Made by a program: the position numbers and the translations under genes. Shown piece by piece: positions 52,106 through 61,132 of a stretch of DNA of 64,000 nucleotides. Source of the DNA: an uncultured Sulfitobacter sp. (lineage in GTDB: Bacteria > Pseudomonadota > Alphaproteobacteria > Rhodobacterales > Rhodobacteraceae). Position 1 is the first letter of the stretch. Every line of letters begins with the position of its first letter. Below the pieces are notes generated by a model. It made no database searches. It was not told where the DNA came from and saw only the letters and a list, made by a program, of their open reading frames with translations. Location of the stretch: NCBI GenBank assembly GCA_947492925.1, contig CANLOQ010000001.1:310001-374000 (forward strand). Reading direction: 5' to 3'.

Positions 52106-54505
52106 CTATCCGCGCAGCGTGCCACCCGTGGCCTTGGTCACCTTCTCAACCACCTTTGCACCAACCGCCTCGATGTCCTTGTCCTTCAGCGTCTCGTTCG
52201 ACGGCTGCAAACGCACGGTGATCGCGAGCGATTTCTTGCCCTCGCCCAGACTGCCGCCGATGAACTCGTCAAACACCCGAACCTCGTCAATCAGCGCCTT
52301 GTCGGCACCCATCGCGGCGTTCACCAGCGTCAGAGCCTCAACATCCGCATCCACCACAAAGGCAAAATCACGCTCCACCGCTTGCAAATCACTGATCTGC
52401 AAGGCGGGACGGGTCGCACCCGACTTGCGCGGCAACGGCACCTCTTCGGGCCACAGGGTAAAGGCCATCGCGGGCCCTTTCACGTCCATCGCAGCCAGAA
52501 TGCGCGGATGCACCTCACCGTAAATACCCAGCACTTTCTTTGGTCCCAGACAAATCTTGCCGTGACGCCCGGGATGCCACCAGTCCTGCGCGCCACGCAG
52601 GATCTGCACCTTTGCGGGTGCCCCCAGCGCGGCCAGCACCGCCTCGGCATCGGCCTTCACATCGAACACGTCCACGGGCCGCGCGGCACCATGCACATCC
52701 TTTGGCCCGGTTCTCCCAATCAACAGGCCCGTGACAAGGCTGTGCTGCTCGCCCGGCTCTCCCCCGTGAAAGGCCGGCCCAACCTCGAACAAGGCCATAT
52801 CGGCAAAGCCCCGCGCCTGATTGCGGGCTGCTGCCTGCAACAGACCGGGCAAAAGGGCGGGCCGCATATGGCTCATGTCCGCGCTGATCGGGTTTTCCAG
52901 CCGGGTCTCGTCCGTGCCGCCCCCGAACAGCGCCGCAGATGCCTGATCAATGAAACTGTAGGTTACACATTCGTTGTACCCAAGGGCCGCAACCGCCCGC
53001 CGGGCGGCAGTGACCCGGCGCTGTTGTGGCGACAGGATCGGCCGTGGCACGCCATCGCCCAGACGCGGCAAAGGCACGCCTTCCAGCTTGGTCAGCGACG
53101 CCATGCGCGCCACTTCCTCTACCAGATCGGCAGACCCCTGCACATCGGGCCGCCAGCTTGGCACATGCGCCATATCGCCCTCAAGCGTGAAACCCAGCGC
53201 CTCCAGCGTGGCACGCTGCGTGTCTGCCGGAATGCTCATCCCCACCAGAGACTGGACACGGTCCGTGTCCAGCTTATAGGCGCGCGATGTGTCAGGGATC
53301 GCACCCGCCACAACAACCTCCGACGCCTCGCCGCCCGCATGATCCATGATCATCCGCGTGGCATGCTCAATTCCGTGGGGTGTCCATTCAGGGTCAATCC
53401 CCCGCTCAAAGCGGTAACGCGCGTCCGAGTTGATCTTCAGGGCACGCCCCGTGTACGCCGTGCGCACCGGGTCGAAATAAGCTGCTTCAATGAATACGTT
53501 CGTGGTCTCTTCGGTACAGCCAGAGGCCAGCCCGCCCATCACGCCACCAATGCTCTCGACACCCTCGGCGTCAGAAATCAACGTCATGCCCTCGGCAAAC
53601 GTATATTCCTTGTCATCCAGCGCCATCATCTTTTCGCCACCCTTGGCGCGGTGCACCCGCAGCGCATTGCCCGCCACCTTGTCCGCATCAAACACGTGCA
53701 GCGGGCGGTTGCGGTCATAGGTGAAAAAGTTGGTCACATCGACAAGAAACGAAATCGGGCGCAGGCCAATCGCCCTGAGCGCCGATTGCAGCCACGCGGG
53801 GGAAGGTCCGTTCCTGACACCCCGGATCACGCGACCATAGAACACCGGACATTGATCCAGCGTATCATCCTCAATCGTCACGCTGACAGGGCAGGCAAAC
53901 GTCCCCGCGACCGGATCGGTATCACGGGGCTTCAGCGTCCCCAGCCCCCGCGCCGCCAGATCGCGCGCAATGCCGCGCACGCCCAGGGCATCGGGCCGGT
54001 TCGGCGTGATCGCAATTTCGATAACCGGGTCAACCTTGGCCGGATCGTTCTCGGCCAGCCAATCCGCAAAGGACTGCCCCACCGTGCCCGATGGCAATTC
54101 AATGATCCCGTCGTGCTCCTCCGACAACTCCATCTCACGCTCTGATGCCATCATGCCAAAGCTTTCGATGCCGCGGATCTTGCCCACACCAATGGTCGTA
54201 TCAATACCCGGCACGTATACGCCCGGCTTTGCGACCACGACGGTGATCCCCTCGCGCGCGTTCGGCGCGCCACAAATGATCTGTTTGACGCCTTCATCGG
54301 TTTCAACCTGACAGACCCGCAGCCGGTCCGCATCCGGATGCTTCTCGGCGGATTTCACAAATCCGATGGTAAAATCGCGCAGCCGCGCACCCCGGTCCTC
54401 GACCCCTTCGACCTCAAGCCCCAGATCGGTCAGTGTCTCGCAGATTTCCTCGACCGTGGCATCGGTCTCAAGATGGTCTTTCAACCACGACAGCGTGAAT
54501 TTCAT
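52106..54505 (-). CDS. pheT: Phenylalanyl-tRNA synthetase beta subunit
   Basis: Large subunit of the α2β2 enzyme charging tRNA-Phe, 799 residues. Domains in order: N-terminal MKFTLSWLKDHL; tRNA-binding OB fold (about 40-150, with KSAEKHPDADRLRVCQV and IICGAPNAREG); B3/4 editing domain (about 200-370, with TPNRPDALGVRGIARDLAA and YDRNRPLHVFDADKV); B5 (about 400-475); catalytic-like domain (LGYNECVTYSFID); and the C-terminal FDX-ACB domain (PALQISDLQAVERDFAFVVD ending GGTLRG). The ATG of MKFTLSW is the universal start. It is separated from pheS by two inserted genes. Confidence 0.97.
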   Translation of the reverse strand: MKFTLSWLKDHLETDATVEEICETLTDLGLEVEGVEDRGARLRDFTIGFVKSAEKHPDADRLRVCQVETDEGVKQIICGAPNAREGITVVVAKPGVYVPGIDTTIGVGKIRGIESFGMMASEREMELSEEHDGIIELPSGTVGQSFADWLAENDPAKVDPVIEIAITPNRPDALGVRGIARDLAARGLGTLKPRDTDPVAGTFACPVSVTIEDDTLDQCPVFYGRVIRGVRNGPSPAWLQSALRAIGLRPISFLVDVTNFFTYDRNRPLHVFDADKVAGNALRVHRAKGGEKMMALDDKEYTFAEGMTLISDAEGVESIGGVMGGLASGCTEETTNVFIEAAYFDPVRTAYTGRALKINSDARYRFERGIDPEWTPHGIEHATRMIMDHAGGEASEVVVAGAIPDTSRAYKLDTDRVQSLVGMSIPADTQRATLEALGFTLEGDMAHVPSWRPDVQGSADLVEEVARMASLTKLEGVPLPRLGDGVPRPILSPQQRRVTAARRAVAALGYNECVTYSFIDQASAALFGGGTDETRLENPISADMSHMRPALLPGLLQAAARNQARGFADMALFEVGPAFHGGEPGEQHSLVTGLLIGRTGPKDVHGAARPVDVFDVKADAEAVLAALGAPAKVQILRGAQDWWHPGRHGKICLGPKKVLGIYGEVHPRILAAMDVKGPAMAFTLWPEEVPLPRKSGATRPALQISDLQAVERDFAFVVDADVEALTLVNAAMGADKALIDEVRVFDEFIGGSLGEGKKSLAITVRLQPSNETLKDKDIEAVGAKVVEKVTKATGGTLRG

Positions 54506-54633
54506 GGCAATACCCTCGTGCGTCTCGTTGGCAGCGTCGGTATCCTCAAACGCTGCGGGTTTCAATCACGCACCGTCCCACCGCTTCATCTTTCCAATAC
54601 AACTCCGGCACCAACCGCACCGCGCGCGCGACG

Positions 54634-55422
54634 TCAGGGATAGCGCGGCTCACGTCCCATCAGCTGATCCAATTGCCAGCCGATCCAGCCGTGCGGGATG
54701 AAGTGCCCACCGGCATGCACATCCAGCGTCACCTTGCCGCCGTCACACTCCCACACACGACGGTCGAGCTTGAGCCAGTCCACCGCCTGCCAAATCCCCT
54801 CGTGCCGCGCATCACCGCACCCAAAATGATCCCGCCACAGATGCACCGGATAGGTCTGATCCCCGCCCGGCCCCACCGGAAAATCCATCACAGTATCCTC
54901 AAGCCCGTGTACGTGACGCACTTCGCCCGGGCCTTGGGCACAGTCCTCATCCTGCGCGATGGACCCCGATACAGCCAACAACGCCGCCACCTCAGCACCA
55001 TTGTCACACACGTAACGCCACGCCATCGCAGCGCCGTATGAATACCCGCTGACATAGATTTGCGCAGGATCCACCGGAAAGCGTTCCGCGACATCCTCCA
55101 GCACACGCGCGGCAAAAGCGACATCCGCGCTGCCTGCCCGCCAGAAATTCCACGTCCGCCCGTTGCCATTCGGGGCAACCAGCAGGACGCCCCGCCGCCG
55201 CGTATGCCCGGAAATCCGCTGGTGGTTCACGATCAGATCACCCTGCCGTCCCCAGCCGTGAAAATGCAGCAACACGGGCAAAAGCGTCTCCCCGTCCCAG
55301 TCATCAGGAAGCCTGATGTGATAAGAACGATCATCCAGCGCGCAGGGGGCCGCCCCATGGCAGGCTTTGGACGGTCCCATAGCGGGAAGCAGCAGGAGCG
55401 CGAGGAAAAGAAGATATTTCAT
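54634..55422 (-). CDS. Secreted alpha/beta-hydrolase, polyhydroxybutyrate depolymerase/esterase-like (LpqC type)
   Basis: Exported esterase of about 262 residues. A signal peptide (MKYLLFLALLLLPAMG) is followed by HIRLPDDWDG and LPVLLHFHGWG, the oxyanion strand. The nucleophile elbow is YVSGYSYGAAMAW near residue 130; the acid is probably in HGLEDTVMDF and the base in HAGGHFIPHGW. This matches the poly(3-hydroxybutyrate) depolymerase-like/feruloyl-esterase-like family; the real substrate is open. It lies between pheT and pheS on the same strand, so it may be co-transcribed with pheT, 128 bases upstream of pheT. Confidence 0.87.
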   Translation of the reverse strand: MKYLLFLALLLLPAMGPSKACHGAAPCALDDRSYHIRLPDDWDGETLLPVLLHFHGWGRQGDLIVNHQRISGHTRRRGVLLVAPNGNGRTWNFWRAGSADVAFAARVLEDVAERFPVDPAQIYVSGYSYGAAMAWRYVCDNGAEVAALLAVSGSIAQDEDCAQGPGEVRHVHGLEDTVMDFPVGPGGDQTYPVHLWRDHFGCGDARHEGIWQAVDWLKLDRRVWECDGGKVTLDVHAGGHFIPHGWIGWQLDQLMGREPRYP

Positions 55423-55514
55423 TCCGCCACAGATACCCAAGCCATCCGAAATGTCACCTCACAACCCCGTAGGACGGGGTTCACCCCGCCGCGCCTGCGC
55501 CAAATATCACCACG

Positions 55515-55659
55515 CGCCGTGCCATCGCCTGCCCGCGGGATGGCGATCCAACACTGGTTCTCTGCCACTTTATCTCTCGTCTAAGATGAACCCCATCAAT
55601 GCCCCACCCAGCCTCACCAAATCGCCAGCCCGGTGGGGCGGGCAGGCGATGGCACGGCG
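55515..55659. repeat. 145-base element bounded by 22-base perfect inverted repeats
   Basis: Bases 55515-55536 are the exact reverse complement of 55638-55659. Each arm can also fold with adjacent sequence (ATCGCC...GGCGAT around CCCGCGGG on the left; ATCGCC...GGCGAT around 55621-55650 on the right). The 101 bases between contain no gene. It lies between the esterase and the zinc-ribbon/membrane protein. It could be a miniature mobile element, a REP-type extragenic palindrome or a large terminator; no target duplication is evident. Confidence 0.6.
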
Positions 55660-55691
55660 GCTGCAAGCAGCCTCGATCCGTGCTGAGTGAA

Positions 55692-56285
55692 TTAGTTGGC
55701 GGGTTCTCCAAGGACGAAAATAGAAATCCCGCCACAGAGAATAAATACGGCAATTGCAAAACAGAATACAACCGTTCCCCACCAATGTAGTCGCTCAAAC
55801 CAAGACAGGTAGCTGCCTACGTGAACCTCCCAATCGCCAATTGTTTTTTCCATGAACCGAGAAGTCTTCGCATCCAAGGTCGGCATGTGCGCCATTGAAG
55901 CTATGAACAATGCAAGTGAGACCAGGCCAATCGCGAATGCAGCGACACACACATACAGAAAGTTCTGGTTCAAACTCTGCAATGAAGACGTGCCATCAGC
56001 ATTTTGTGAAATCACGGCCAGAGCTGCAATGCTGGCAAACAATCCAGCAATTATCGATGCATATCTACCAGACCTTCCTTGAAGGTTCCGCATTATCTGA
56101 AGGCCCCGATCTAGCGGGTTATTTCGCACTTTAGCCGCAGTCTTTTTGTATGGGTTTGCATTAATGCAGCATCTAGGGCAGGTAACTTGGTAATTGTCAG
56201 AACTGTCGCAGAAGCTACCATGCTCGGAGCAAAGATATCTACCTCGGCAAACGTCCAAATACCCCCATAACTTATTGCAACTCAA
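55692..56285 (-). CDS. Uncharacterised zinc-ribbon plus membrane protein
   Basis: Protein of about 197 residues that I do not recognise. The first 60 residues hold eight cysteines and a histidine, ending [11 protein letters not shown] and VTCPRCC, suggesting a zinc ribbon. Three membrane spans follow (about 74-92, 108-132 and 165-192). The start would be a TTG that overlaps the pheS stop (TTGA); if translation began instead at the ATG at 56093 the cysteine-rich part would be lost. Its base composition is visibly AT-richer than all neighbours, which suggests acquisition by transfer. It is followed downstream by the inverted-repeat element. Confidence 0.65.
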   Translation of the reverse strand: MSCNKLWGYLDVCRGRYLCSEHGSFCDSSDNYQVTCPRCCINANPYKKTAAKVRNNPLDRGLQIMRNLQGRSGRYASIIAGLFASIAALAVISQNADGTSSLQSLNQNFLYVCVAAFAIGLVSLALFIASMAHMPTLDAKTSRFMEKTIGDWEVHVGSYLSWFERLHWWGTVVFCFAIAVFILCGGISIFVLGEPAN

Positions 56286-57355
56286 CGCGACAAACCACCA
56301 TGCAAATTCGGCTGATCCAGCGCCGCAAACCCGTAATGCCGCAGCCAGCGCAAATCTGAATCAAAGAACGCCCGCAAATCCGGTATCCCGTATTTCAGCA
56401 TCGCAATCCGGTCGATCCCCATGCCAAAGGCAAATCCCTGCCAGACGTCCGGGTCAATCCCCCCCGCCTGCAACACCTTGGGATGCACCATGCCGGACCC
56501 CAGCACCTCCATCCAATCGTCGCCTTCACCGATCTTCAACTGCCCGTCGACCCATGAACACTGGATATCAACCTCGGCGGATGGCTCCGTGAACGGGAAG
56601 TGGGACGCACGAAACCGCGTCTTGATGCCGTCAATCTCAAAGAAAGCAGAGAAAAACTCTTCCAGCACCCATTTCAGGTTCGCCATCGAGATGTCTTTAT
56701 CAATCGCCAGCCCCTCGACCTGATGGAACATCGGCGTATGCGTCTGGTCATAATCCGCGCGGTACACGCCCCCCGGACAGATGATGCGCAGCGGTGCGCC
56801 CTCTTTCTCCATCGTGCGGATTTGTACAGGCGAGGTATGCGTGCGCAGCACATGCGGCGGGCGGTTGTCGCCTGTCGCGCGGTGCATGTAGAACGTGTCC
56901 ATCTCGGCCCGTGCAGGGTGATGGCCTGGAATGTTCAAAGCGTCGAAATTATACCAATCGGTATCAATACGCGGCCCTTCGGCAACGGCAAAACCCATCT
57001 CGGCAAAGATCGCGGTCAACTCCTCGGTGACCTGTGAAACGGGGTGGATCGACCCAACCCGCTGTGCCCGCACCGGCAAGGTCACGTCGAGCCATTCAGA
57101 GCGCAACCGCTCGTCCAATGCCGCATCGCCCAGCGCTGCCTTCTTGGCCGCCAGCGCCGAATTGATCTCGTCCTTCAGCGCATTCAGCGCAGGACCCACC
57201 GTCTGGCGCTCCTCTGGCGTCATCTTGCCCAGCTCGCGCATTTTCAGCGCGACTTCACCCTTTTTGCCCACGGCCATCAGCCGGATGTCTTCCAGCGCCG
57301 CTTCATCTGCGGCATCCGCAATCTGGCTGAGGTATTTCTGCTTGAGATCGTCCAT
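56282..57355 (-). CDS. pheS: Phenylalanyl-tRNA synthetase alpha subunit
   Basis: Catalytic subunit, 357 residues. The N-terminal coiled coil (about 1-85) includes [29 protein letters not shown]-type sequence that binds tRNA. The class II core has motif 1 near [19 protein letters not shown], motif 2 in [10 protein letters not shown]...[19 protein letters not shown], and motif 3 in [22 protein letters not shown]. The ATG of [12 protein letters not shown] is chosen over a GTG one codon earlier. It is separated from rplT upstream by two plus-strand genes and from pheT downstream by two inserted genes. Confidence 0.97.
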   Translation of the reverse strand: MDDLKQKYLSQIADAADEAALEDIRLMAVGKKGEVALKMRELGKMTPEERQTVGPALNALKDEINSALAAKKAALGDAALDERLRSEWLDVTLPVRAQRVGSIHPVSQVTEELTAIFAEMGFAVAEGPRIDTDWYNFDALNIPGHHPARAEMDTFYMHRATGDNRPPHVLRTHTSPVQIRTMEKEGAPLRIICPGGVYRADYDQTHTPMFHQVEGLAIDKDISMANLKWVLEEFFSAFFEIDGIKTRFRASHFPFTEPSAEVDIQCSWVDGQLKIGEGDDWMEVLGSGMVHPKVLQAGGIDPDVWQGFAFGMGIDRIAMLKYGIPDLRAFFDSDLRWLRHYGFAALDQPNLHGGLSR

Positions 57356-57551
57356 CACGCACCCATCGAATTTGCTTGGCCCGTGCTACTTGCCGCCCCT
57401 GACAAATGCAACCCGTGCGCCGCACCCCGGCGGACCGGCTCGGAAACCGAACTTTCCGGTGGATAAGTTGCAACCACTCTTGGACGCCTACAAGATTAGG
57501 TAGTAGAGTACAGCCAATCCGCAACATCTCGGGGTATGACAGAGGTCTGGT

Positions 57552-58154
57552 ATGATAGCGCAGCGCACAAACGCAGGGTCAACGCTGGTGCTGGCGGTTG
57601 TGGCCATCGGGGCCGCCGTCATCGGGGCCGTCACCCTTGCCGCAGATGATACATCCCATACCCAGAACGCAGTGCCAGAAAAGGCGCTGATCCTGGCTGA
57701 TCTGATGCCCCCCCCCGCTCCGGGCAGTTTTGCGGTTGCGGAGCATGACACCGTCCAGTCGGACACCGGCCCAGTTGTCACCGCATCCGACTGCGTTGGG
57801 AGGCTGGACGCACATTTTGAGGGGATGTTCATCACCTTTGATCTGGGCGAAGCACAGATTTCCGCCCAGAATGCCCCGCTTCTGTCGCATATTGCGGACC
57901 TGATCACCGCCTGCCCGGACGCGCTGGTCATGGTGGCCGGTCACGCGGGCGGCAGCGGGGATGATCAGCGCAACCTTGCCCTAAGCTGGGACCGCGCGGA
58001 TGAAACCCTCGAAATCCTTGTGGGCCTTGGCGTCGATCCCGCAGCGCTTGAGGCTGTCGGCTACGGCGCCCGCGCGCCACTGGCGCAGGGATCAGATGAT
58101 GCCGATGCCTCTGACCGCCGCGTTGATTTCCGCGTGCTGCGCCGCCGCGACTGA
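57552..58154 (+). CDS. OmpA-like domain protein with N-terminal membrane anchor
   Basis: Envelope protein of 200 residues. Residues 10-30 form a hydrophobic anchor or uncleaved signal (STLVLAVVAIGAAVIGAVTLA). Residues about 85-200 are an OmpA/MotB peptidoglycan-binding domain: FEGMFITFDLGEAQIS, MVAGHAGGSGDDQRNLALSWDRAD, VGYGARAPLAQ and DRRVDFRVL. The residue pair normally reading HTD is HAG here, a mild deviation. It lies between pheS and the rplT/rpmI genes on the opposite strand, with the DUF2235 gene following after 162 bases. Confidence 0.85.
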   Translation: MIAQRTNAGSTLVLAVVAIGAAVIGAVTLAADDTSHTQNAVPEKALILADLMPPPAPGSFAVAEHDTVQSDTGPVVTASDCVGRLDAHFEGMFITFDLGEAQISAQNAPLLSHIADLITACPDALVMVAGHAGGSGDDQRNLALSWDRADETLEILVGLGVDPAALEAVGYGARAPLAQGSDDADASDRRVDFRVLRRRD

Positions 58155-58230
58155 CCGGTGGCGGGTTTGCTGGACTAAAAAGCAACCTTTGGTAGAATTC
58201 AGCAACTGTTCGCTGCGCCGCCGTCCTGAA

Positions 58231-58268
58231 GGCCCAAGACCCCGCCGCACTTTCAGCGCTCTTGGGCC
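58231..58268 (+). other. Stem-loop in the leader of the DUF2235 gene
   Basis: GGCCCAAGA (58231-58239) pairs with TCTTGGGCC (58260-58268) around a 20-base loop, about 50 bases upstream of the DUF2235 start. No T-run follows. It could be a terminator of the OmpA-domain gene or a structured leader; the sequence does not decide. Confidence 0.45.
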
Positions 58269-58316
58269 ACGGTTCTTTAAGACCGGGGCGAAACGCATTC
58301 ATCAGGGGAACTCAGT

Positions 58317-59414
58317 ATGCCCAAAGACATCGTTCTGCTGCTCGACGGGACGTCGAATGAAATCAAAACCGACCGTTCCAACATCGTCCGGCTGTACGGC
58401 ACGCTGGAAAAATCCGAAAACCAACTGGTCTTTTACGACCCCGGGATCGGCACATTCGGTGCCGACAACGCGTGGAGCAAAGCCTACCGCAAGTCTGTGC
58501 AGCTTTGGGGCATGGTGTCCGGCTGGGGACTGGATGCAAACGTCAAGGAAGCCTACCGCTTTCTTGTCGAGAATTTTGAGCGCGACGCCAATGGCGTACA
58601 GGACAACATTTATATTTTCGGCTTCTCACGCGGCGCCTACTCCGCACGTGTTCTTGCCGGTTTCATCCACGCCTTTGGTCTGATGGAACCACGCAACCTG
58701 AACCTGCTGGACTATTCATTCCGGGCCTACAAAGCGATCGGTGAACAACTCAGGGACGGTGCCGATGACGAACTGGGGCTGCACAAGAACATCCTGCGCC
58801 CAGATACGCCCTACATCCGGTTTCTGGGTCTGTTTGATACGGTGTCATCCATCGTCGAATGGGGCAGGCGCGGGCCCACATGGCGCAGTCACGCGTATAC
58901 GGCGGAAAACCCGTCAATTCAGACGGTCCGCCATGCGGTGGCCATTGATGAAAAGCGGCGCAATTTCCGTCCGCAACTTTGGCCAGACTGTCAGTTTTTT
59001 CACCCCAACCGTGGCAGTGAAGATGGCCGCCGTCCACAGGACCTGCGCGAGGTGTGGTTCTCAGGCGTGCATGGCGACATCGGTGGCGGCTATCCCGAGG
59101 AGAAATCCGCGCTCGCCAAACTGCCGCTGATGTGGATGATCGACCAAAGTCGGGGCAACGGCCTGCTGAACTACAAAACACCTGTCATCGACAAATTGGT
59201 GCTGGGCAAGGAAGGGCATTATCAGCCACCCGATCCGCTGGGCGTGATGCAAAATTCCATGACCCTCGGGTGGCGCATTCCCGAATTCTTCGGCAAGGGC
59301 AAACATCGCAAAATTCCATCTCAGGCGCATATTCACAAATCCGCACTGGATCGCTTTGATGCCCAAAGAAACACGCCCCTGAACATCCCACCCGATCACC
59401 TGATTGAACCCTGA
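58317..59414 (+). CDS. DUF2235 alpha/beta-hydrolase-like protein
   Basis: Protein of 365 residues of the DUF2235 family, the fold of the Tle1-type phospholipase effectors. The opening DIVLLLDGTSNEI and SNIVRLYGTLEKS are family hallmarks; the nucleophile elbow is IFGFSRGAYSARVLAGFI near residue 100; the acid/base region includes LGLFDTVSSI near 175 and GVHGDIGGGYPE near 250. No secretion signal and no type VI genes are seen here, so it is more likely a housekeeping or stress hydrolase than an effector. It converges with rplT; the 289 bases between hold only the rplT terminator. Confidence 0.86.
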   Translation: MPKDIVLLLDGTSNEIKTDRSNIVRLYGTLEKSENQLVFYDPGIGTFGADNAWSKAYRKSVQLWGMVSGWGLDANVKEAYRFLVENFERDANGVQDNIYIFGFSRGAYSARVLAGFIHAFGLMEPRNLNLLDYSFRAYKAIGEQLRDGADDELGLHKNILRPDTPYIRFLGLFDTVSSIVEWGRRGPTWRSHAYTAENPSIQTVRHAVAIDEKRRNFRPQLWPDCQFFHPNRGSEDGRRPQDLREVWFSGVHGDIGGGYPEEKSALAKLPLMWMIDQSRGNGLLNYKTPVIDKLVLGKEGHYQPPDPLGVMQNSMTLGWRIPEFFGKGKHRKIPSQAHIHKSALDRFDAQRNTPLNIPPDHLIEP

Positions 59415-59650
59415 ACACAGCGTCCCCCGTCAGCCACTTTCGCTGCACGCTGCATAATGTGGGCGTCACCCGTGGCGCTGTTTTGCCATGACGTTTTACG
59501 CACGACCCGCCCGCCACCACGTTTTGATCTGGCCGTCCCCTTCGATATCGACCGGTCCGCGCGGCGCGAACTTAAACCGGTCACCCCATAAACTGTTGAA
59601 CACTTTGCTGGTGCCGAATGAATGACGCCGCGCAAAAAAGGGAAAAAACG

Positions 59651-59679
59651 AAAAAAACCGCCCCCGAAGGGACGGCTTT
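59651..59679 (-). terminator. Rho-independent terminator of rpmI-rplT
   Basis: On the minus strand AGCCGTCCC-TTCG-GGGGGCGGTT is followed by a T-rich run (TTTTTCG then TTTTTT). The TTCG tetraloop and nine-pair stem with a wobble make a strong intrinsic terminator about 25 bases past the rplT stop. Confidence 0.88.
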
Positions 59680-59703
59680 CAAATCCACTAACGATGGTGC
59701 GTT

Positions 59704-60069
59704 TTACGCAGCCAGCGCGTCCTGTGCTGTCTTCACAATCGCACCAAACGCTTCAGGCTCGTTCACGGCCAGATCGGCCAGAACCTTACGGTCCACTTCG
59801 ATCCCGGCCAAATTCAAACCATTGATGAACCGTGAATACGTCAGCGCCTCGTCGTGGCTGCGCACGGCGGCGTTGATCCGCTGGATCCACAGCGCGCGGA
59901 AGTTCCGCTTGCGATTCTTGCGGTCGCGCGTGGCGTATTGGTTGGCCTTATCGACCGCCTGTGTGGCGACCTTAAAGACGTTCTTGCGACGACCGTAATA
60001 ACCTTTGGCGGCTTTGACGATCTTCTTGTGACGGGCGTGGGCGACTGTTCCGCCTTTTGTACGTGACAT
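59704..60069 (-). CDS. rplT: 50S ribosomal protein L20
   Basis: Ribosomal protein of 121 residues, an early 23S assembly protein and, in some bacteria, autogenous repressor of its operon. It starts [30 protein letters not shown], the conserved L20 opening, and ends [23 protein letters not shown]. It follows rpmI by 15 bases and is followed by a strong terminator, so the two-gene unit ends here rather than running on to pheS. Confidence 0.98.
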   Translation of the reverse strand: MSRTKGGTVAHARHKKIVKAAKGYYGRRKNVFKVATQAVDKANQYATRDRKNRKRNFRALWIQRINAAVRSHDEALTYSRFINGLNLAGIEVDRKVLADLAVNEPEAFGAIVKTAQDALAA

Positions 60070-60084
60070 CTGGTGATCTCCTTA

Positions 60085-60285
60085 TCAGCGGTCGTAGGGC
60101 ATGAAGCCCTTGATGATCTTTGCATCGGGCTCTGACAGGGTTGTCGTGCCGCGTGCGTTGCGGATGAATTTCTTCGTCCGTTTGATCATGCCGTGCTGCT
60201 TGCCGGCCTGCGCTGCGATGACCTTTCCGGTCGCCGAGATCTTGAAGCGCTTTTTGGCGCTCGACTTCGTCTTCATCTTAGGCAT
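60085..60285 (-). CDS. rpmI: 50S ribosomal protein L35
   Basis: Small basic ribosomal protein of 66 residues: [20 protein letters not shown] at the start and [21 protein letters not shown]-like end. GGAGACGGAA precedes the ATG. First gene of the rpmI-rplT pair; infC is not adjacent. The leader of about 73 bases follows a candidate promoter at 60365-60393. Confidence 0.98.
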   Translation of the reverse strand: MPKMKTKSSAKKRFKISATGKVIAAQAGKQHGMIKRTKKFIRNARGTTTLSEPDAKIIKGFMPYDR

Positions 60286-60364
60286 TTCCGTCTCCGTATG
60301 CTTGGTTCGGTTTACATGCGACTCGGCATGCCACATTGGCCGGCCACACGGGGTTGAAGCTGGG

Positions 60365-60393
60365 CGTATAGGAGGATGCGCAGGGTTTGGCAA
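60365..60393 (-). promoter_or_regulatory. Candidate sigma-70-type promoter of rpmI-rplT
   Basis: On the minus strand TTGCCA, 17 bases, TATACG. The spacing is ideal and the likely start site near 60358 would leave a leader of about 73 bases before rpmI. It lies in the only substantial gap upstream of rpmI. No strong L20-binding structure was recognised by eye. Confidence 0.5.
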
Positions 60394-60489
60394 GAGCCTG
60401 TGCATCTTCGCATGCACCGTTCGCTTGCACTGTGCCGATTGCGCGCGCATCCTCGTTGCAACAGCCCTCAGCAGCCGCGGACCCAACCG

Positions 60490-60870
60490 ATGACACCAGA
60501 CAATCACGCCCTTCTTCTTGCCCAGATCACAGCGCAGGAAGAACGCGTGTGGGACGCGCTGAAAACAGGGGACAAGGCGGCGGACGACGCCTTGCTATGT
60601 GACCATTTTCTCGGCGTCTATCCCGATGGCTTCGCAGGAAAATCAGATCACGCAGGCCAGTTGGATGAGGGGCCGACCATCGCAGACTACACCATGCTCG
60701 AAAACCGGCTGATCGTGCTTGGCCCGGACCACGCGCTGCTCAGCTATCTGGCAGTGTTCCGCCGCAGCGGCAAAACCCACACCGAAAGAATGTACGTCAG
60801 TTCCGTCTGGCAACGACGGGGCACAGGATGGATCAATCTGTTCAGTCAGGACACGCCCGCAGCGGCCTGA
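60490..60870 (+). CDS. DUF4440/SnoaL-like (NTF2-fold) protein
   Basis: Protein of about 126 residues with an NTF2-like pattern: an N-terminal helix [21 protein letters not shown], then [32 protein letters not shown], and [23 protein letters not shown], as in DUF4440 proteins. Function cannot be read. The ATG at 60490 is the best start; the long upstream frame runs through the rpmI leader on the other strand. It converges with the small membrane protein gene, seven bases away. Confidence 0.82.
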   Translation: MTPDNHALLLAQITAQEERVWDALKTGDKAADDALLCDHFLGVYPDGFAGKSDHAGQLDEGPTIADYTMLENRLIVLGPDHALLSYLAVFRRSGKTHTERMYVSSVWQRRGTGWINLFSQDTPAAA

Positions 60871-60877
60871 AGCCTGA

Positions 60878-61102
60878 TCAGGGCAAGTAGCGGGCAGCGA
60901 CGCTGACAAAGACGTCCGGCACCTGGCTCAGTGCATAGCCACCGGGCTTTGACTGCATCGCAAGCAGGATCAGCCCGCCACCGATCAGAATCGTCACAGC
61001 CGATGCGCGCGGCGCGCGTTTGTCAGACAGTGCCGACAGGATCGACGGAACCGAAAATGCCGCAATCACAATACCCAGGGTCAGGGCCAAATCAGGGTCC
61101 AT
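60878..61102 (-). CDS. Small two-span membrane protein, uncharacterised
   Basis: About 74 residues with two hydrophobic segments (LALTLGIVIAAFSVPSILSAL and AVTILIGGGLILLAM) separated by a basic turn SDKRAPRAS. Several starts are close (61102, 61108); GGGAG lies about eight bases before the ATG at 61102. It is immediately downstream of pyk on the same strand, 30 bases away. The order pyk - small membrane protein - rpmI is familiar in Roseobacter genomes. Function unknown. Confidence 0.72.
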   Translation of the reverse strand: MDPDLALTLGIVIAAFSVPSILSALSDKRAPRASAVTILIGGGLILLAMQSKPGGYALSQVPDVFVSVAARYLP

Positions 61103-61132
61103 AACCATTCTCCCACTCAAGTTGCGGGCAGC

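Noticed and set aside
52043-54145. Very long plus-strand open frame (700 codons) opposite pheT
   Set aside because: It is antisense to a fully conserved pheT, rich in Arg, His, Pro and Gln as expected of a shadow frame in GC-rich DNA, and has no family motif.
59415-59703. A gene in the gap between the DUF2235 and rplT genes
   Set aside because: Short frames there lack ribosome-binding sites and motifs; only the rplT terminator is supported.
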